Source: Hyphococcus flavus (lineage in GTDB: Bacteria; Pseudomonadota; Alphaproteobacteria; Caulobacterales; Parvularculaceae). Taken from it: 64,000 nucleotides of DNA. Shown piece by piece: positions 61,610 to 64,000 of the stretch; position 1 is the first letter of the stretch; each line of letters opens with the position of its first letter. Both the position numbers and the translations under genes were made by a program. The notes beneath the pieces were generated by a model. That model worked only from the letters and a program-made list of their open reading frames with translations, was not told the DNA's origin and did not search any database. The stretch is from positions 2,991,501-3,055,500 of the forward strand of contig NZ_CP118166.1 in NCBI RefSeq assembly GCF_028748065.1. The letters are read 5' to 3'.

Positions 61610-61815
61610 ATCTGCCCCTTCCTCATTTACTCTTTTGAGCCCGATGTCCGCCGCACGCCCCGTATATGCCCGCGCTCATGCGGTATCTGCTCTCTGTACG
61701 GCGCAGTTATTTTACCGGCTTTCTTTAGCCTGGTAAATGCCGCCGCCCACCCCAAAAGTCCCGAACTTATTACAGATTCGATAGTAATTTCGCTGGGTTA
61801 GCGCTTGCGAAGCCA

Positions 61816-61830
61816 TTAAAGCCCGCTTAA
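61816..61830. promoter_or_regulatory. CtrA-type box TTAA-N7-TTAA
   Basis: TTAAAGCCCGCTTAA, exact TTAA-N7-TTAA, 49 bp upstream of the ATG of the HerA-like ATPase gene. A further TTAAC occurs at 61850. Confidence 0.5.
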
Positions 61831-61879
61831 ACCCCCAGTTTCCCGCCAATTAACGACCAAAAGAAATACTGAGGTACAG

Positions 61880-63337
61880 ATGACGGATTTGTCGGTTTTT
61901 CTCGGCAAAAGCGAGACGCCACAATCGCTGGCGCTGAAATACGCCAACCGGCACGGGCTGATTTCAGGCGCGACCGGCACCGGCAAGACCGTCACCTTAC
62001 AGATCATTGCAGAAGGTCTCTCACAGGCTGGCGTCCCTGTATTTGTTGCAGATGTCAAAGGCGATCTCGCGGGGCTCTCTCACCCGGTAAAAATGAAAGA
62101 TTTCCTGCTCAAGCGTGCAGAGACAATCGAATTCAAGGACTATGAGCCCGGCAGTTTTCCGGTCTGCTTCTGGGATCTTTTTGGACAAAAAGGTCACCCC
62201 ATCCGCGCGACGGTTTCAGAGATGGGGCCGCTGTTACTCTCCAGACTGCTCGACCTCAACGAAACACAGGAAGGCGTGTTAACGCTCGCATTCCGGCTGG
62301 CCGATGATGAAGGCCTGTTATTGCTCGACTTAAAAGATCTGCGTTCTTTACTGGTGGAAATAGCAAACCGTGCGAAAGAATTATCCGCCGAATACGGTCA
62401 TGTTTCTCGCGCTTCCGTTGGCGCCATTCAGCGGCGTCTCCTTGCCTTGGAAGAACAAGGCGCGGAGAATTTCTTTGGCGAGCCCGCCCTAGAGCTAAAT
62501 GACTTTCTGACGACCGATGAAAACGGCGCGGGCGTTATTAACATTCTGGCTGCAGATAAGTTAATGCAAACCCCGAAACTCTACGCGACGTTTTTGCTTT
62601 GGCTGTTATCCGAGCTGTTTGAAGAACTGCCGGAGATTGGCGATCCGGATAAGCCGAAGCTGGTTTTCTTTTTCGATGAGGCGCATCTTCTGTTTGATGA
62701 CGCTCCGAAGGCGCTGGTTGAAAAAGTCGAACAGGTTGTTCGTCTGATCAGGTCGAAGGGCGTCGGCGTATTTTTTGTAACGCAAAATCCGCTGGATGTG
62801 CCTGATTCTGTGTCCAGCCAGCTCGGCAACCGTGTGCAGCACGCACTGCGCGCATTCACCCCGCGTGAGCAGCGCGTCGTGAAAGCCGCAGCGGAGACTT
62901 TCAGGCCCAACCCCGCCTTTAAAACTCTCGACGTCATCACTGAACTTGGGATTGGCGAGGCGCTGGTGTCCACACTTCAAAGCAAAGGCGTCCCGGGTAT
63001 GGTTGAACGGACGCTCATCCGTCCGCCGTCATCGCGCATGGGATCAATTACCAAGGCAGAACGAACGCAAATCATGCGCTATTCAGACATGGCCGATAGA
63101 TATGACGAGTCGATAGACCGTGAGTCCGCCTATGAAGTGCTGCAGGAACGCTCTGAAAAACGCATGAAGGCGGAGGAGAAGGCTCGTAAAAAAGAAAAGA
63201 GCGCGAGATCCAGCAAAAGAAAAACCACAAGACGTTCAAACCGGCAAACTGTCAGCGAAGCAGCATTTAAAACAGCGGCTCGTACGCTCGCGCGTGAATT
63301 GGTCAGGGGTGTGCTAGGCAGCCTCAAGCGGCGATAG
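61880..63337 (+). CDS. HerA-like/DUF853 ATPase (YjgR family)
   Basis: A 485-residue P-loop ATPase of the HerA-FtsK superfamily. Walker A GATGTGKT (30-37), Walker [14 protein letters not shown], and the arginine-finger-type region [15 protein letters not shown]. The C-terminal 70 residues are a Lys/Arg-rich tail ([21 protein letters not shown]). Family members are predicted DNA-translocating ATPases; no NurA nuclease is nearby, as usual for the YjgR branch. Strong start: GAGGTACAG-ATG. Confidence 0.92.
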   Translation: MTDLSVFLGKSETPQSLALKYANRHGLISGATGTGKTVTLQIIAEGLSQAGVPVFVADVKGDLAGLSHPVKMKDFLLKRAETIEFKDYEPGSFPVCFWDLFGQKGHPIRATVSEMGPLLLSRLLDLNETQEGVLTLAFRLADDEGLLLLDLKDLRSLLVEIANRAKELSAEYGHVSRASVGAIQRRLLALEEQGAENFFGEPALELNDFLTTDENGAGVINILAADKLMQTPKLYATFLLWLLSELFEELPEIGDPDKPKLVFFFDEAHLLFDDAPKALVEKVEQVVRLIRSKGVGVFFVTQNPLDVPDSVSSQLGNRVQHALRAFTPREQRVVKAAAETFRPNPAFKTLDVITELGIGEALVSTLQSKGVPGMVERTLIRPPSSRMGSITKAERTQIMRYSDMADRYDESIDRESAYEVLQERSEKRMKAEEKARKKEKSARSSKRKTTRRSNRQTVSEAAFKTAARTLARELVRGVLGSLKRR

Positions 63338-63348
63338 GCGAATGGCCC

Positions 63349-63939
63349 GTGCCGAGTAATCCACACGACGGAAACAAGTATTCCGAAACACAAACTTTTC
63401 TATTTGTGCTTGGCGGAACAATATTGCTGGGACTCGTCGCCTTTGCGCTCAGCATTTTGCTCGGCGTGCCGATTGGGCCGCAATTCGAGTTGAACCCGAA
63501 TGATTTTTTTATTGGCGTTATCGCGACATTGCCGCTCGTTGTTTTCCTGTGGTGGTTTTCGAACACGACGCTCGAGCATCTCGCTGTATTTCGGCGCTCA
63601 CAAATCAAGTTTTTTGCTGAAATTGGTTTTACGTTTACGCCATTGCGGATCGCCTTGATGGCGCTCGGCGCCGGCATCACCGAAGAATTGCTATTCAGGG
63701 GCGTCGTGCAGTCATGGATCAGCGGATTTGCCCCTGTCTTAGTCGCAATAATTGCATCCAATATCCTGTTTGGCGCTCTTCATATGCGAACTGCGCTTTA
63801 TGCTTTGATCGCCGGGCTGGTTGGCGTCTATCTGGGTGTACTGTTTGCGTTTACCGACAATTTATTGGCGCCAATGGTAACCCACGCGCTTTATGACGCT
63901 GCCGCGCTGGAATATACCCGCAGGGCGGTAAAAAACTGA
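63349..63939 (+). CDS. CPBP intramembrane metalloprotease
   Basis: A 196-residue integral membrane protein of the CAAX-protease/bacteriocin-processing (ABI) family. Motif 1 EELLFR (E112, E113, R117), motif 2 FGALH with H145 and a third His in VTHALYD. Six or so membrane helices. GTG start, 11 bp after the HerA-like gene; the ATG at 63342 is in a frame that stops at once. Role in processing of membrane or secreted proteins is likely but the substrate is unknown. Confidence 0.85.
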   Translation: MPSNPHDGNKYSETQTFLFVLGGTILLGLVAFALSILLGVPIGPQFELNPNDFFIGVIATLPLVVFLWWFSNTTLEHLAVFRRSQIKFFAEIGFTFTPLRIALMALGAGITEELLFRGVVQSWISGFAPVLVAIIASNILFGALHMRTALYALIAGLVGVYLGVLFAFTDNLLAPMVTHALYDAAALEYTRRAVKN

Positions 63940-64000
63940 CGGACGCACAGCATCTGATTGAAGTTGCATACGGACTGTTAATCAAACCAGCGCGAAAATC

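Noticed and set aside
61113-61736. Ser/Ala-rich 207-codon frame on the plus strand
   Set aside because: It is the mirror of the repetitive acidic gene on the minus strand; Ala/Asp/Glu codons read backwards give Ser/Ala/Ile. The terminator and membrane anchor support the minus strand.
63936-64000. Open frame starting with CTG at the right edge (TDAQHLIEVAYGLLIKP...)
   Set aside because: No ATG, GTG or TTG start is visible and only 65 bases remain; it may be the start of a next gene but cannot be supported.

Overview
The window is a 64 kb piece of chromosome from a free-living, probably aerobic alphaproteobacterium. The evidence is an NDUFS4-like accessory subunit of respiratory complex I, TTAA-N7-TTAA motifs of the CtrA type, TadG/TadE pilus-assembly proteins, a two-domain cold-shock protein of the Caulobacter type, a class I PHA synthase, many lipoproteins, and a purL-bolA neighbourhood. 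A relative of the Caulobacterales, Hyphomonadaceae or Parvularculales fits best, but the sequence alone does not settle the family. Gene density is high. There is no prophage, integrase, transposase, CRISPR array or rRNA operon.

Layout. 0-6 kb: a GNAT acetyltransferase cut by the left edge, a cystathionine beta-lyase, a PEGA-like lipoprotein, a DEAD-box helicase, then a cold-shock and translation cluster (cspA, two small related charged proteins, IF-1), followed by two tRNA-Arg, the NDUFS4-like gene and tRNA-Pro. 6-15.5 kb: ROK sugar kinase, double cold-shock protein, YbjN-like exported protein, tRNA-Glu, recJ, an Ada/2OG-oxygenase fusion, DUF3297, a coupled histidine kinase plus REC-kinase pair behind a perfect palindrome, and glpX. 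15.5-24.5 kb: lipoproteins, phaC, an exported rhodanese, CGFS glutaredoxin, two NAD(P)-dependent enzymes and a paraoxonase-like protein. 24.5-35 kb: lipoprotein M1 peptidase, NSS-family symporter, an orphan gene between inverted REP-like palindromes, a PurL-BolA fusion, a ToxR-like regulator divergent from a serine hydrolase, and an MpaB-type oxygenase. 35-43.5 kb: LysM protein, TadG/TadE/TadE, EttA, a bacterial PH-domain protein and an exported protein with two winged-helix-like segments. 43.5-52.3 kb: a tightly packed minus-strand run of about nine genes (DUF418, transaldolase-like, ZntB, MscS, DUF1272, membrane protein, FAH hydrolase, fRMsr, serine hydrolase). 52.3-64 kb: 2-oxoacid:ferredoxin oxidoreductase KorAB with a Tat-exported class V aminotransferase, gabT, a CoxE-like vWA protein, an Hpt protein, an acidic 11-residue-repeat membrane protein, a HerA-like ATPase and a CPBP protease.

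Most genes are ordinary housekeeping or envelope functions. The most unusual items are the in-frame PurL-BolA fusion with a full Shine-Dalgarno in front of the BolA part, an extra segment of about 85-100 residues inside PurL, the fusion of an Ada methyl-acceptor domain to a 2OG-Fe(II) oxygenase, the hendecad-repeat acidic protein, the REP-like inverted repeats around an orphan gene, and a 24-bp perfect dyad in front of the two-component operon. Three TTAA-N7-TTAA sites upstream of unrelated genes suggest CtrA-type cell-cycle control.
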